Shown here one piece after another: positions 1 through 12,600 of a DNA stretch of 64,000 bases. The stretch is from Bryoerythrophyllum caledonicum (taxonomy: Eukaryota > Streptophyta > Bryopsida > Pottiales > Pottiaceae): NCBI GenBank assembly GCA_963971425.1, contig OZ020514.1, forward strand, positions 47,645,527 to 47,709,526, given 5' to 3'. Position 1 is the stretch's first letter, and every line of letters begins with the position of its first letter. A program made the position numbers and the translations under genes. The notes under the pieces were generated by a model. That model ran no database searches. It worked only from the letters and a program-made list of their open reading frames with translations, and was not told the origin of the DNA.

Positions 1-1725
1 CGCGGTGAAGACCTTCTCCACAACGATGGGTCCGGACTTGTCCTTCGTGGATACCGGAAGGTGCAAGTAAGCGGAGCTCTCACTCGTGGACCTCCCCAGG
101 TGAGATACACTCTGTAAAGGCGCCACGATTGGCGTGTCGCGAACGGAGTCTCCAAGAGGGAGAGTGTGGGGACCAACCCTGGATGAAGGCTCCCTCGTCA
201 CACCCCTGTCCTCCTTCCAACCGCTCTGTGCTTGAGTGGTGATCTCCGAAGGGGAAGGGCATGCAGCAACTCCCATCACTGGAGCTGGTGGTGGAAGGTC
301 TGGGCTATCAAGATCAACCACCTCCTTCGACCTGTCTTGGCCACCCAAACCTTGCCCACCCGAGTCCGTATCTAACCCTGAATCTGCATCCTTGCCCGAA
401 CTGTCAAGATCCTCCCCAACCTTGGGGAGGATGTGGGTGAGGTTGCCCACCAACACCCTCATGTTAGCATAAGCCTCCTCCAACTTAATGGTCTCCTCCA
501 CCAGGAAAGAAATCATCCGTTTGCTGGAGATGTGGCCATCTCTCTCCAGCTTGGCATCGAACATCTTGGCCTTTGCAACCGCATCCGCTGGGAAGTGCAA
601 TGCGTCCTCTTCCTGCCTTAAAGCTGCCACCGAGGCATTGGCTTGCAGGAGAGACTCCCTTCAAGTCCCCTCTGCCTCCAATGCTCGACTCTTCATCTTC
701 GTCACGTCCAAGGTGAGCCGGTGGACCCTCTACTCCATGATGCGGAGGTCACTCGCCCCTCCAACTCTCTCCTTGACCGCAACGATCAATCCCTCACGTG
801 GAGGGTTGACCACCAAACCACTAACGTCTCCCAAAGTCCTATCCACGTCATCCACATACAATTGAATGGCCTCTATCAATTCAGAGGCCGGGTAAGTCTT
901 ACCTCCGAGTTGTGCTGGTCCAGTGGCTGTAGCACGGGTGGCTGCACGGGTCCTGGTGGCAGAAGCTCCTCCCTGCCTCTGCCCCTGGCGCTTGGGCGGT
1001 GGTAGCGCCTCCTCCTCGGACTGCGATGCACTGCTCCCTCCTTCAGATCCTGGCTCGAGCTCCGACTCGGTCCCCTCGAACTTCTTCAACATGAGCTCGG
1101 TCCCATACGCGATGTCCTCCTGAGGAGTGGTCTCCTTGAAGTGGTGGTAGAGATGGATCAAGAAGGGACAGAGGGGGGATCGCTTAGCGTTGTTGATGCC
1201 CTTCAGCAACCTGAGCACTACCTCTCTGACGATGATGGCCCAATTCACCATCCTCTCTCCCAAAGAAGAACCATACACGGTGTTGGCAAGGGTGACCATG
1301 ATTTGGGAGGCCTTCTCGGGGTGCAGGATGGGCACGAGGAAGGAAAAGACTCGTTTAGCCCACGGGTCAGAGCAATCCTGCAATGAGTAGCCGTTCTTGG
1401 CATCCTTGGTGCTGAAACATCCCTTGGCGTACTCCTCCTTCCTCAAATTGGTCCATCCTCCTCCTTGTCGTGGGAACTCATATACCTCTTGCCACCTATC
1501 CATGGTCCACCTATCGGGACAAGCACGGATGTTGTCCCCCTCCAGTTGAGGTAGTGGGTTCCTCCGCATCTCCTCTACGGTAGAATCAACACAAAAACTC
1601 CAACAAAACTCAAGGAGAGAGAGGCAATCCATGCGTAGAAGGTCCTCCTTGAACTCCGTGAGCTCAAGGGGATCCTTGGGGATGGCCGGGCAAATGGCCA
1701 TGTGTGAGGAGGGTCCGGTTGCCAT
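1..1725 (-). CDS. Accessory-type protein of a mobile element, partial, runs off the window
   Basis: I do not recognise a named family. The preferred start is the ATG at 1725-1723, because the codons before it fall inside the GC-rich tandem repeat and because the text after it aligns with the start of the frame at 13,610 (both have an IP-x-DP motif, then M-x-C-x2-LL-x3-W). The head is a helical globular domain of about 250 residues with a conserved HPEK motif near 1.3 kb. It is followed by an acidic, Ser/Gly-rich linker near 1.0 kb and a Lys/Arg/Gln-rich patch. The part below 0.7 kb has a second block (LHFPADAV, then a coiled-coil-like stretch) matching LAFPVDTV at about 14.86 kb, then a Pro/Ser tail. 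The same order of parts occurs in the insertion at 13.1-16.9 kb. A structural or Gag-like role is possible but not shown. Treated here as a broken element relic. Confidence 0.55.
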
Positions 1726-1834
1726 CTTTTGCGATGAGGTGGGGTGTACCTGTCTCCACCTCGCTCGGGTTTTCCTCTTGCACGAGAGGTCCGTCTCGTG
1801 GTTCCTCCGCCCTTCCCCGGTGCCTTGCTCTCGG

Positions 1835-2640
1835 CCGCCTGGCTTGCTGCCTTGCTCTTCGGGAGGTCCGCCTCGTCCTTCCGCCTCCTTGCTGCAGTCG
1901 TGCTCCTCGGGAGGTCCGCCTCGTCCTTCCGCCTCCTTACTGCAACAGTGTTCTCCCACAGTCCACCCCCGTGGTCTGCCTTGCGAGTCCGCCGTCTTGG
2001 GTTGGGTGTGTCGGAGAGGTCCTCCTCGCGCTTCCGACACCCTACTGCACCGGTGCTCTCTCACAATCCGCCCTCGTGGTCAATCTTGAGCTCCCGCCTT
2101 GCCCTGCAGTCTTGCTCTCGGGAGGTCTGCCTAGCGGTTTCGCCGTCTTGGGCTGGGGTGAGTTGGAGAGGTCCACCTCGTGCTTCCGCCTTCCTACTGT
2201 AGCGGTACTTATACACAGTTCGCCCTCGTGGTTCACCTCGCGTTTCCGCCGTCTTGGGTTGGGTGTGTCAGAGAGGTCCTCCTCGCGCTTCCGACACCCT
2301 ACTGCAGCGGTGTTCCCTCACAGTCCGCCCTCGTGGTCTGCCTTGAGCTCCCGCCTTGCCCTGCAGTCTGCTCTCGGGAGGTCTGACTAGCGGTTCCGCT
2401 TCTCGGATTGTGGGGAGTCGGAGAGGTTCGCCTCGTGCTTCCGCCCTATTGAAACAATGCTCTCCCAAAGTCCGCCCTCTACTGCAGGGGTGCTTGCACA
2501 CGGTCCGCCCTCGTGTTTCGTTGGGGTCGGCCTTCGGGCTCGGGCTTTGCACTTATGGTCCGCCTTCGGGCTTGTGCCTCGCTGTTACGGTCCCACCCTC
2601 GTATTACCGGGGCCCGCCCTTCCTTGTATGGTTGCATTTC
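1835..2640. repeat. GC-rich degenerate tandem repeats with higher-order period of about 257 bp
   Basis: Blocks such as GTCTTGGGTTGGGTGTGTC recur at 1994 and 2251, with a shorter related copy at 2144. Around them sit repeats of the motif GAGGTCCGCCTCG and of CTCGGGAGGTC. The array lies just 5' of the minus-strand accessory frame and, read through, would add a low-complexity Gly/Pro/Glu-rich extension to it. Confidence 0.75.
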
Positions 2641-2720
2641 TAGATTCCGTCCTCGGGGCCCATGCTGTCCGCCCTTGGTGGGAACTGACGGGTACCGGTG
2701 GATTCCACCCTTGCCCTTCT

Positions 2721-2957
2721 GAGGTCCGCCTCGGTAGAAGCTGCAGGGCGTCATGAGGTCCGCCCTCGCGCTCTTGAGGTCCGCCTCGGTGGAAGCTGCA
2801 GGGCGTCATGAGGTCCGCCCTCGCGCTCCTGAGGTCCGCCTTGATGGAAGCTACAGGGTGTCATGAGGTCCGCCCTCGCGCTCCTAAGGTTTGCCTCGGT
2901 GGAAGCTGCAGGGTGTCATGAGGTCCGCCCTTGCGCTCCTGAGGTCCACCTCGGTAT
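2721..2957. repeat. 55-bp tandem repeat, 4.3 copies
   Basis: Unit starts are at 2721, 2776, 2831, 2886 and a partial one at 2941. Each unit has GAGGTCCGCCTCGGT, then GAAGCTGCAGGG, GTCAT, and a second GAGGTCCGCCCTCGCG half. The units differ by only a few bases each, so the array is fairly young. It shares its GAGGTCCGCC core with the longer array to its left. Confidence 0.9.
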
Positions 2958-3195
2958 GCCGTCAATTCACTAGCTTGGGGGGTTTGATTGCCCCCGGTTG
3001 AGGTGATCGGGTTCTCCCTGGGCTTAAGTGAGTTTTTAAGATTAGGCTTTAGGCTTAGCTCCGGGATCTCCGTTATCCCTAGTAAGGCTATTAAAATAAT
3101 CCCTTATTCGTTCTTCCCTAATTCTACTTAGAGGTTATTCCTAGTTTAGAATAATACCCAAACTTAACCGTTTGGATTAACTCTAACACCCTACA
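2958..3195. other. Spacer, nothing recognised
   Basis: AT-richer single-copy-looking DNA between the tandem array and the hAT tail. I see no frame, promoter or terminal repeat that I can defend. Confidence 0.3.
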
Positions 3196-3399
3196 CTACT
3201 TAAATAACTTTATTTTGAAAATCCGTGGTACGACTAATGGCCCCGCTCTAGCGGCCAAAGGGGGTCTGCTATTTTTGGCAATAGTAGCGGAAGTGTTTAG
3301 ACCCGTCCCCTCAATGCCTACACTTTGTTGGAAAAGTTCCATACATGGCATTCGCCGTTCTAGGAGAAGAGGAATCCCGGGAAGGCGGCGTTGGTGTAT

Positions 3400-6170
3400 T
3401 CTGGTCATTAATAACAGTAGGCAACAACACAACTGGAGATGGTTGTGGCTCAAGGTCTTCTGTAAATGCAAAAGCATTAGAGGGGTCTTCATATTTCGGA
3501 TCAAAACGCCTGTGTTGATCAACAACCCTTTAATTTTTGGAGCCGTCCCTACAATTGTTGTTTTTACAACATTTGCGTCAGTGTCTCCTTGAACGACTCC
3601 AGTGCTACGAAATGATGCATCCATTCCAATAGGGCTCTCCTGGCCATACCAATTTTCAACCGATCCTTGATTGTTTCGAGTTGCAGTATTTTCTGCGTTC
3701 TCTTTGGCTCCGTTGTTGTCGGCGTCTCCATTTCCACCTCCATAATATGATGGGGAATTGTCATTGTCGCGAACGTTCTCGACATTGCCCCCCCCCCGTT
3801 TCAGACTCTTCAAGGTTAGTCACATATGGGATGTCGCTCTCTAAGGAAGTAGACAAAGGATGTACTTCATGAATGCTCTCATTTTGAGGAAGATGAGGCG
3901 AAGGAGTGCGACGAGGACTTCGATTCCAAGGTCCCCAACGACCGTGAGCCAATTCTTCTTCCACGCCGTCATTATCTCCATAATAGTTTCTTGTTTCCTC
4001 AAGGTGATCAACGCCTTCCGTCCAAAGATTATCGTTCCCCCAGTACTCTAGCGGAGACTCGGAAGCTTCCATATTGTGCTCCTCCTCTTCCACGGCTATC
4101 AACACATCAAATTCACGATTAGGTTCACCCACCAGGACTGGCCCCATGGCATCTGGGTCGGAATCCTCCGAGTGAATATTCGCATCATACCATCGAACGG
4201 GATCGGCCCCTGGTCTTTGTTGAAGGCATCGGCTATTGGTATAAATATATACCAATGACGCAGCCTTTTTTGCCGCTAATCGATTTCGGCTCTTGTTGTG
4301 GAGAAACGAGTACATACTCCAATTTCATTCGCAAGAGCTAGCTGAACACGTAAGGGCTAGAATACGAACAGCTATATTAGACAATGCCTTGTCTGCGATC
4401 CTGGCCCACCATTGGTGGAGTTGAAGCTTTGTCTGGCGGATGTCAGATGCCTCGGTAGGGCCATATGGTCATGTGCCCTCCTCGTAATGTGTTAACTCAT
4501 ATTGGACGTCGTCATAAGAGATGTCCAATACCTCCATCATTTTGCGAACAACTCGATTCAATGCTCTTTGTGGGATTCCGTCAGCCCTAAGCGCCACATT
4601 ATCCTTGAGGTACGGATTCAAAAGAGCCGCGGCGTAGTGAACATTGCTGAAAACCATTTGCCACCGGGCATCAAAAGATTGCTCAAGAGTGGATGCTATG
4701 TTAGCTCGTAGAGTAAAGGGTGACTCTCTCAAAGAGTACATGTGTTCTCGCAAATTATGCATCACGAGCCATGCATGACCCATGGCTGGTTTGCGGCCAT
4801 CAAACACACGCAATGCCTTCAAAACATCCCCCGTCATGTGCACGTAATTCTGACATTGTTGCCAAAAGGCCACATCTTCGATGGTGAGCACCACATTACG
4901 CGAAGCGGTTGTTGCTTGCTCTCCATTTTGTTTATTCCGTAGGGTTGCAAAGTAGTTTACAACACGGGGGTGGTCTTTCAACTCCTCCAACACTCCTTTG
5001 AGTCTCACCAATCGATCCAACATAAGGAAATTACAAGCAAAGCGGGTTTCACTCGGCACTACAATATGTAGGTTTGGACTCAACTCACAAAGTGTCCCAA
5101 TTGTCGCATGATGGTTTCTAATATATTGGTACAATTTCTTTGGCTTCTCTATTAATCTTTAAATTCTTGGACCTTTGCCCAATCTTCCAACATGAGATCC
5201 AATGCATGTGCCATGCACCCCTGCTTGTAAATGTGCGGATATGTGAGAATAATATCATCCATCGCTCCAAGCATGTTGGCAGCATTGTCTGTACAAATCT
5301 GTGTCACATTCATGGAACCCACCTTCTCAATGTAAACTTTTACTTGGTCCGCTATGTACCGCATGGACTTCTTTTGACCATTGGTGTCTATGCTCTCCAA
5401 GAATACGTCACCAGTGGGGCACGACATCATTAAATTCGTGAAGGGCCTCTGGTTGACATCATCCCAACCATCCGTGCATATCGATACCCCATAATTGTTG
5501 ATTGCATAACCAACTTTGGGTTCAATCTCTTTTTCAATTTGCAACCTCTTAGGTTCAATCAATTTAGTCCTCAACTGGTGATATGAAGGAGGAGTGTACT
5601 CAATTTTAACCACGGATGCCCTCACCGCATCAATGAACGCCTGATTTCGTGCCACATTAAAAGGCACATTCGCGTGATAGAGAAAGGTCGCCCACTTCTC
5701 ATCAAGTTCCTTCCTCTTTGCAATGTTAAAAGCATCAAGCATCCGTTGTTGATGTAGTTGCTCAGATCTAGTGGAATTCAAGGCGGTAAGACCATCCGAC
5801 ACATATGAAGGGTCGTTTCCTTTAGAGAGATTAGGCACTCCTTCCCAAGGCCCACTAGTTACCACACCCGCCATATTATTTTGAGCGTCGGATTGGCTTG
5901 AAGTGTCAATAGTTGGTGCCCTCGATGGACCACTCAGACCTGAATCTCCGCCACACATGTCCCCGCCTGTCATTCGTTGCGGAACAATGTTTCCGCAGTT
6001 GGCAAATCGATGTCACACATGGGGAGGTAGGCTACGACAAATCGACCTCTCTGACTTGGAGCCATATCCAAAGTGAGCGAACGCACGCTCACGTTTGTAG
6101 CTAAAAGTAAAGTTGCAAAAAACACAACTCACTTTGCCCCCGTTATCACCAGAATTGTACCAAGGATCCC
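3400..6170 (-). mobile_element. hAT-superfamily transposase, BED/DUF659 type, decayed
   Basis: Reading from high to low coordinates: a BED-type zinc-finger remnant near 6.13 kb (CVFCNFTF); a DUF659 core in the frame 5973-5152 with the catalytic-region motifs CTDGWDD and CTDNAANM and then CMAHALDL; a middle part at 5134-4469; and a C-terminal hAT dimerisation region near 4.32 kb (NKSRNRL), with an acidic Asn/Glu-rich tail to about 3.5 kb. Breaks: a stop after the BED remnant, a one-base frameshift near 5.15 kb, TGA at 4469-4471 and at 4325-4327, and a length change in a C homopolymer at about 3787. The TGA at 4325 sits where the family motif C-E-R-N-W-S has Arg, so it fits a CGA to TGA change. 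I could not find terminal inverted repeats or the 8-bp duplication. It cannot make a full transposase. Confidence 0.85.
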
Positions 6171-6179
6171 ATTATTTTG

Positions 6180-7059
6180 TTTGCTTCCTTTGAATTCCCA
6201 TTGCATTCACGGCTTATGCCAAAAACCCCCGGCTTCTCCCGTCTAAGCCAAAATACGGGGCTGGATACATGTAGAATGTGTAATTAGTTTTTGTGTTCAC
6301 ATGCGGATTAGAATTGGTTAGTTTCGGAAGTTAGCATGTTAGTTTTGTAGTTCAGTAGTAAGATTGGGAAGTTACGTGAAAAGTTGGTTGAGAAGCAAAT
6401 GTGACGTTTGGAATCTGGAAGTTAGGTTCAATTTTTGGATAAAGACTTTGTGGAAGATGGATTTGAGGCCAAACTGTGATAGTCGTAAGCCGGGGCAAGC
6501 TTGGTGCTACCTCTTTATTTTTCTTTGGAGTTTTCTATTTTCTTTTGTAGGATTGTGATTAGATGAAGTATTAATGGAATTGGAGTTAAGAAAGTGTGAC
6601 TGTGTGATTGGAAGTGAAGTTTATGAGTACTGTATGAGAATTGTGAAGATAGAAAAGTTAGAGAATGGAATTGTGAATGTGAAGAGATTGTAATCTCTAT
6701 GAAAGAATTGGTTATTGAAAGTGATTACGGGATTAATCACGTATTATTGAGTATATTGTACTGTGATTACAGTGAAGAAAATAGAAATTGACATGATTAT
6801 GAGATCATGAAGGAAAGAGAATTGGAAATGTTAGGTTTAGAGTGATGCAAGAGAGAGTGATTGAGTGTTGTTAACTGTTAATAGAAGTTAGGAAGCGAGT
6901 GTGTAATCAATCGTGACAATAACATAGTGGCATTCATATAAGCAGTCTTTCCCCGCGAACGAATCCACCTATACTAATTTGGTGCTTTGGGTTTATTTCC
7001 AATCCAACCAAAACGATAACTACAATATAGTATAGAATCGGGTGAATATATGAGTTCTG
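6180..7059. other. Spacer without a gene
   Basis: G/T/A-rich DNA with many GTGATT and GAAGTTAG words. No frame over 65 codons looks real. Part of it may be the non-coding 5' end of the hAT element, but no boundary is visible. Confidence 0.35.
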
Positions 7060-7064
7060 ATAGC

Positions 7065-7351
7065 TGTTAACCGGAGATTTAGACTTGTTACAAGGTCCCG
7101 GTAGTAATTTTTTGAAAGTTACTAAGTAGTTATGGTTAAAAAGTAAACCAGTGGATGAAACTGTCCTGAATGATAGTGGATGAAACTGTCATGAACGATA
7201 GTGGATGAACTATCTGTACTTTGGATGAAACTGTCCGGACTTGGATGTCATCCATCCGGACATCTTTCATCCATTAGGGCAGGTTAGGGTTTGGAGGGGG
7301 TAGAGAGCCGCCCTCTTGGGTTGGAGGCTCATTCTCTCTTCTTCTCTCTTG

Positions 7352-7382
<31 letters not shown>

Positions 7383-7962
7383 TCGTAATGTGTTAGACTA
7401 GAGTGTAGAAGTGTGGTTAGAGAGTTAGGATCTGGAGCTAATGTGCGGATCTGTAGTTGTAGAGAGTATGGAAGAGGTTTGTGGAGGTTTGAGGAAGTAA
7501 AGCATGAATTGGATACTACCTCTTGCGTGTTTGTGTTGGTGTTGTGAATGTGTGAGTAGATCTTGTTGTTAGAAGAGGGTTTGAGTGCAATTTGGTTGTG
7601 GGTATTGAAGATCTGGCTTAAATGCACTAGATCTGGTATAGATCTAGCTCGATCTACTAAACCCTCATCAAATCCAGCATGTTAGAGTTAGAATCGAGTC
7701 CGGATCTGTTGTGGGTATGGTCTGATTTACTGTAATTGCGTACGGAAACTTCAGATCTGTGCGTTAAACGTAAGAAAAACCACAGAAACAAAGTCCCAAC
7801 TAACCCTGAATTCATATCTAGATTCAGATCTAGGTCGATTCGGAGGTTTTGGATTCAGTACAAGCCAGATCCTTGACTTGTGTCTTATGGTTTGGAACTA
7901 CAGTTTGAATGAGCGTAGAGAATGTCTTTCACCTAATCTTGAAGTGAAATCCCCCTTCAACA
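7065..7962 (+). repeat. 5' LTR of the Ty3 element
   Basis: 898 bp, TG...CA, matching 24,753-25,668 almost throughout. It holds repeated GTGGATGAAC/GGATGAAACTGTC units near its start and a GT microsatellite at about 7352-7377. The reverse-strand Thr/His-rich frame across it is a by-product of that microsatellite. Confidence 0.95.
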
Positions 7963-7963
7963 T

Positions 7964-7981
7964 TGGCGACCATGCATAAGT
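7964..7981 (+). promoter_or_regulatory. Probable primer-binding site
   Basis: TGGCGACCATGCATAAG begins two bases after the end of the 5' LTR. Starting with TGG fits pairing with the CCA end of a tRNA. I cannot name the tRNA. Confidence 0.6.
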
Positions 7982-8541
7982 TCAAATCAGGTGGCTCTTG
8001 TGACCCGCAGTGCAAGAACGCAGCCTTCCGGAGGATAGCAGGCGGTGGTTGATCAAGCGGTAGCAAAATCATACAGACAGCTGCGGCCGACACAGATAGA
8101 CATAGACAGACAGACAAACAGACAACCACAGACAGACGTCAACCGGCAGATATCCACGTGCTACCCTACTCAAGTGACGAACGGCAGCGACCAGATGATA
8201 CCTTACTGCCGTCCAACTTGTAGAGATCCTCATTATATCCTACAGCACTACCGATGAGCAGCACTCCGGCTGCGACCATGTTGAAGTGAAGTCCAACAAA
8301 ACTCGTGGAGATACCCTGCAGCAGTGAAGATCTACCAAAATCCTGGAGAGACCGTGCTCATGTGAAGTCCGGCGGATACCCTGACGAGATCCTACAGTAC
8401 AGTCTAGTGCAGAAATGGACAGCGTTTTTTCAACATTGGTGACGTCTCTGCAGTATCTGTAGTAGCCCGACAAGATTGACCAAGTGAAGGTGGATAGGGT
8501 CAAGGACGAGCACAGAGTTCAAGAGTGAGACGCAGCTTCCA

Positions 8542-9021
8542 TTGGAACGATCCATTGCGAACTTTGACCATTACGTGGGCAATCGCAGCCACCAGGGCTT
8601 TGAGGAGGACGAAGCCTTCTACACGGCCCCAAACAGTCCTTCCAGCTGTGACCATCTCACACTTGAAGAATTTCAGCAGGGCATCCTTCGACATCTGGAG
8701 TGTCCAGAGTCATATCATCCCAGTCAGAGTCTTCCCAGACCTACCCCACGGTACAAGGAGACGTCCAGGATTACAGTCCAGGAACTCGAGCTGCACAACT
8801 CCCAAAGACTACCTTTGGACTTTTCACCTGCAGATCCTGTGTCTGCATCTCCACCTCAGCAACAGAGCGGTCGTGCCCCCAACACCTCTGCTTGTGATAC
8901 CCGGACCTCTGTAGTCACTCGGGTACTGGCATTGGAACCTTGGAGCAGTGACTTGGGCGACGATACACTGGAGGAGATTGACTGTGGCACAGACGTATCC
9001 AGAGGTGGATCAGAGGACTGA
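8542..9021 (+). CDS. Leader-region frame upstream of gag, unknown
   Basis: A 159-codon frame in the leader between LTR and gag. It is acidic and rich in Ser, Pro and Gln, with no domain I recognise. It ends just before a polypurine stretch at 9031-9040 (AAAAGGGGGA). It could be an upstream accessory frame of the element or chance; its length favours coding. The 8045-8150 stretch before it has simple ACAGACAGAC repeats. Confidence 0.3.
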   Translation: MERSIANFDHYVGNRSHQGFEEDEAFYTAPNSPSSCDHLTLEEFQQGILRHLECPESYHPSQSLPRPTPRYKETSRITVQELELHNSQRLPLDFSPADPVSASPPQQQSGRAPNTSACDTRTSVVTRVLALEPWSSDLGDDTLEEIDCGTDVSRGGSED

Positions 9022-9044
9022 TCCTACGTCAAAAGGGGGATAGT

Positions 9045-9690
9045 CTAGTGTTACTAAGGTAAGTTCCAAATCCAAAAATTCTGTAGTTGGGTTGAATGGA
9101 ATGGAGATGTTGTTTGGATGATTGTCAGCTATGGATGTAAACAAATACTAGTAACTGAACGTAGACAGTAACTGGACGTTAACATAAAATCTGGACAATT
9201 ATTGGCTATATCAGTAAGGAATCCAAACAAAACTAGACATGAACTGGATGTAATCCTAGATATGTATTAACATCTGGACATTCACAAAAATTAATATGCA
9301 AACAAAAAAACCATAAACAGGGAAGAACAAGCAACAAAAACAACATATGTGTATGGCGGGCAGAAAAACAAGAGACAAAAACCTATATCAATTGAGAACA
9401 GTTAGGGCAGAATTGAGACCTAAGACTCAAACTTGAAATTAGGTAAGGAGAAAGGGTGTAGCTAGAAATCAGAATCCGGACAACCAGTGGGAATTGAACA
9501 AAAAAAAGAAAGAGTGGCTGGACCAGTGTTATCCCAGGAAAAATGTTAGCAAAGAATATTTGACGGCAAAAGAAAAGATCTAGAACCAAGAAAAGACCTA
9601 ACTTGAATGACGAGCATGTATTACTGACTACTGGTATGAGTGAGGTGATCTGGGTGTAGAAACATGACAGTGGCAAAGACCAGACCAGGT
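9045..9690. other. Non-coding leader stretch of the Ty3 element
   Basis: A/T-rich DNA with many CTGGAC words and no supported frame, lying between the first polypurine stretch and the gag region. Confidence 0.4.
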
Positions 9691-12600
9691 GCAGGTGACA
9701 AAGGTAGTATCGGAGGAGGTAACTGACTGGAGGACCACACACTGGAGTACTGGAGAAGCACACTACTGGAGTGATACAACAGAGAAGTCATCACATACAG
9801 TGGCAGCACCTGCTACAGGATGGAGGGAGACCATGAAGGTCTGGACATGGAGCTCGCAGCAAGATTCCAAGCACAGCAAGAGAGGAGACGAATTCTACCG
9901 AGGATTCAGGAGCAGAAAGCAGAGGCAGAGGACACTACAGGGTACCGGAACCCAAGCTCAGAGGAGAGTACGGCGAACCGGAGACATCCAGTAGACATGG
10001 AGGTGATTGGCAAGAATTCATCACAGGGGGCATACGATTTGCCCCCGAGAAGACCAGACGGACTCGGAGATCCAGGAGAGCTCCCGATCCGGACAAGGCA
10101 GGACAACAGAGAAGCAGAGGGAGCACCAAAGATGAACCGGAGGAAGTTTGTAGTCCATGAAGGCATACTCCACCACCGATGGGAGCCGGTTCAAACGAAT
10201 GTCAGCATGTTGGTCAATGATCCAGACCCAGAGGAGAGGATGGATCTTCGAGCATGGGAAAGACCGCCAACCCCAAGGTATGAAGCTCAAACTCCTGACA
10301 ATCTCCGTACTAGTTTGGATGAGATGAGCCAGAGATTGGAATAGAGATATCTTCAGAGATATGGTCCATAGATGGGACGTCTAGGACCAGACCAGTATAG
10401 GGGCGATCAAGGATTACCACCAGTACGAAGGACACCAACAGTCCACTTCAAGGAGGAGGAGGACTTCGACCATGATCCAGAGTTCATTTCTGAACAAAGG
10501 CGCATGCTAGATGAGTTTAAGGCCCTACAGAGGGTGGAGAAGGAAGCAAGACGCCAAAGGACACAAGGAGGCCGAGTACAACCACACCGAAGAGAGTGGG
10601 GCTACCAGACAAGAGCTGGACCTAAACTCTCGGAAGCCATGAGGTTACTGCAAGAGCAGACCCAACGGCAAGAAGTAGAGAAGACATGGCAGGACGAGCA
10701 ACGATGCTTGGAGGGCTGCAGACATTCAAAGGCGGAAGGACGAGGCCCGACAGCAAACTTTCTAGTGGTAGGAAGCGTGGCAGAGTGTAGCGGAGCCATC
10801 AACGGCAGCACCACAACCAGACCCGTTGGGAAGATGGAGATATTTCCCAGAGACCGGCCCTACAGAGCGGCTAGGAGACTCATCCCGACAACCAGGCCCA
10901 GAGGAATGGGGATACATGGATCGGCGGCCTTCCAGGACAGTGGGAGCCACGCCAACGCCCAGACCCGACGGCAGGAGAGCAGGTTCAGGAGGTCCAGTCC
11001 ATCTAACCGGAACATTACCAAGGGCACCAGAACCGGTGCATTACATGGAGCAGCCGTATGTGGGTCCGTATCCTACGGTCTACCACCTCAGGTTGCTACA
11101 CCAGGGCCTAAATCTAGGGCTTCGGAGCTTGTACGTATGGGCCCACCTCCGGCTTTGGCTCCGAAACCAAGCTCCAGTTATCCACCAGTGGTAGACGACA
11201 GACCGATGCCGCCTGGAGAGACCACCTACAAAGGACCCATTCGGACGTATCCTCCACCAGATTACTTAGCTGGACCCCCAGCAACAGCTCCAGTTTGGCG
11301 AACCGCAGCACCCCCGGCGGTAGTACCGAACAGGAAACCCCTAACGTACACCAAGAACAAGGAGGGGAGTAATCCAGATGCTCACATACTCCAGTTTGAG
11401 AGGACATTGTGGCATAATGGAGAAACTGACGAACAAGTGATCATCAATTTGTTTGGGACCACTTTGGGAGACAAAGTTGGAGCCTGGTATGAGACAAATC
11501 TGGAGAATCACATGTACTGCTCATGGGCTGACATCAAGGCGGCATTCCAGAAACGCTACCGGAGCCAGACTACCAATGAAGCCGTGTATAAGGAACTAAA
11601 GTCCTTTGCACAACAGGTGGGAGAAAAAGTCCAGGATTACTATGACCGATTCATGATATTGATGAAATGTCTGCAGCCGAATCCAGGAGAGGGCTTCCGA
11701 ATTACTAACTTCAGAGCTGGACTCTTGGAGTACATCAAGTTTACCACCAGCATTGCTCCAGCCCGGACTTTGATAGAGTTGCTGGATGCAGCACTTCGAT
11801 GCGAGGAGAACTGTTCAGACCTAAATGGTAAAACAACAGGCATCGAGATCCAAAGAAACGACTCTAGAGGCAAGAGTGGAGGCACCACGAGTAAGGCGGC
11901 CGCTCCAGAAGCGCCCAAGAAATTTTGCACCCGCTGCAAACGTGCAAGACATCTGGAGCCCGATTGCTGGTTCAATCCAGGTAATCCACAAGGACTGTCT
12001 TGAAAAACCACGGAGGGAGCATCAGTGAATGTAAATGAAGTCTGGATCCAGCCTGAATCAAACCAAGGCACACCACAGAATTCTTCTGGAAGCTACTCGA
12101 GACCGATGTATTCGCGTGCTGGAGGTAGAGACTCCAATTATTATAGACCGGAGGTGTGCCACTTACGCGGTCAACCGGGACATCGGAGATACAATTGTCC
12201 GTGCAAGAAGGAGTGGGAAGAGTTTCTAGCCACGACGGCTAAGAGCAAGGCTCATCTTGCCCACCACGTGAGCAACGTGGAGATCCAGTTACTGGAGGAA
12301 GTAGATCCAGTTGCAGTAGCCAGCTTGACGAGAGCTCAGCGTCTCAAGGCGGGGGTAGCAGCACCAGACAAGGAAGACCAAGCACCTGAACCTCAGAGCG
12401 CATGGACTCAAGCAGATTGGAAAGAAGAAGAAAGATTGAGAAATGCGATGATGGATACCATCAAGGAAATGCAAGAGGAGCAAGCTGATCAAGGCACAAC
12501 TTCTACTCAGCCTATTCTAGACCCAGACAAGGAAGTTGTACCTTCCTCTTCTGAAGACTGGTTGGATTTTCCAGACTCTGATGTCCTGGAAGGTCCAGTC
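9690..12600 (+). CDS. gag region of the Ty3 element
   Basis: Gag is the structural protein that would form the particle and bind RNA. The region opens with a charged Glu/Arg-rich stretch. A retrotransposon-Gag helical domain lies at about 11.39-11.82 kb (motifs DKVGAWYE, YCSWADIKAAF and YYDRFMILMKCL). A CCHC zinc knuckle sits near 11.93 kb (C-x2-C-x4-H-x4-C) and a second, knuckle-like block near 12.16 kb. The last part is a Gln/Glu-rich linker leading into protease. Fossil; broken. Confidence 0.85.

Noticed and set aside
1631-2390. Ser/Pro/Arg-rich plus-strand frames over the GC-rich arrays
   Set aside because: Antisense shadows of tandem repeats; no conserved text.
7274-7627. Minus-strand Thr/His-rich 117-codon frame (and its twin at 24,986-25,333)
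   Set aside because: It lies wholly inside the LTRs and is driven by a GT microsatellite.
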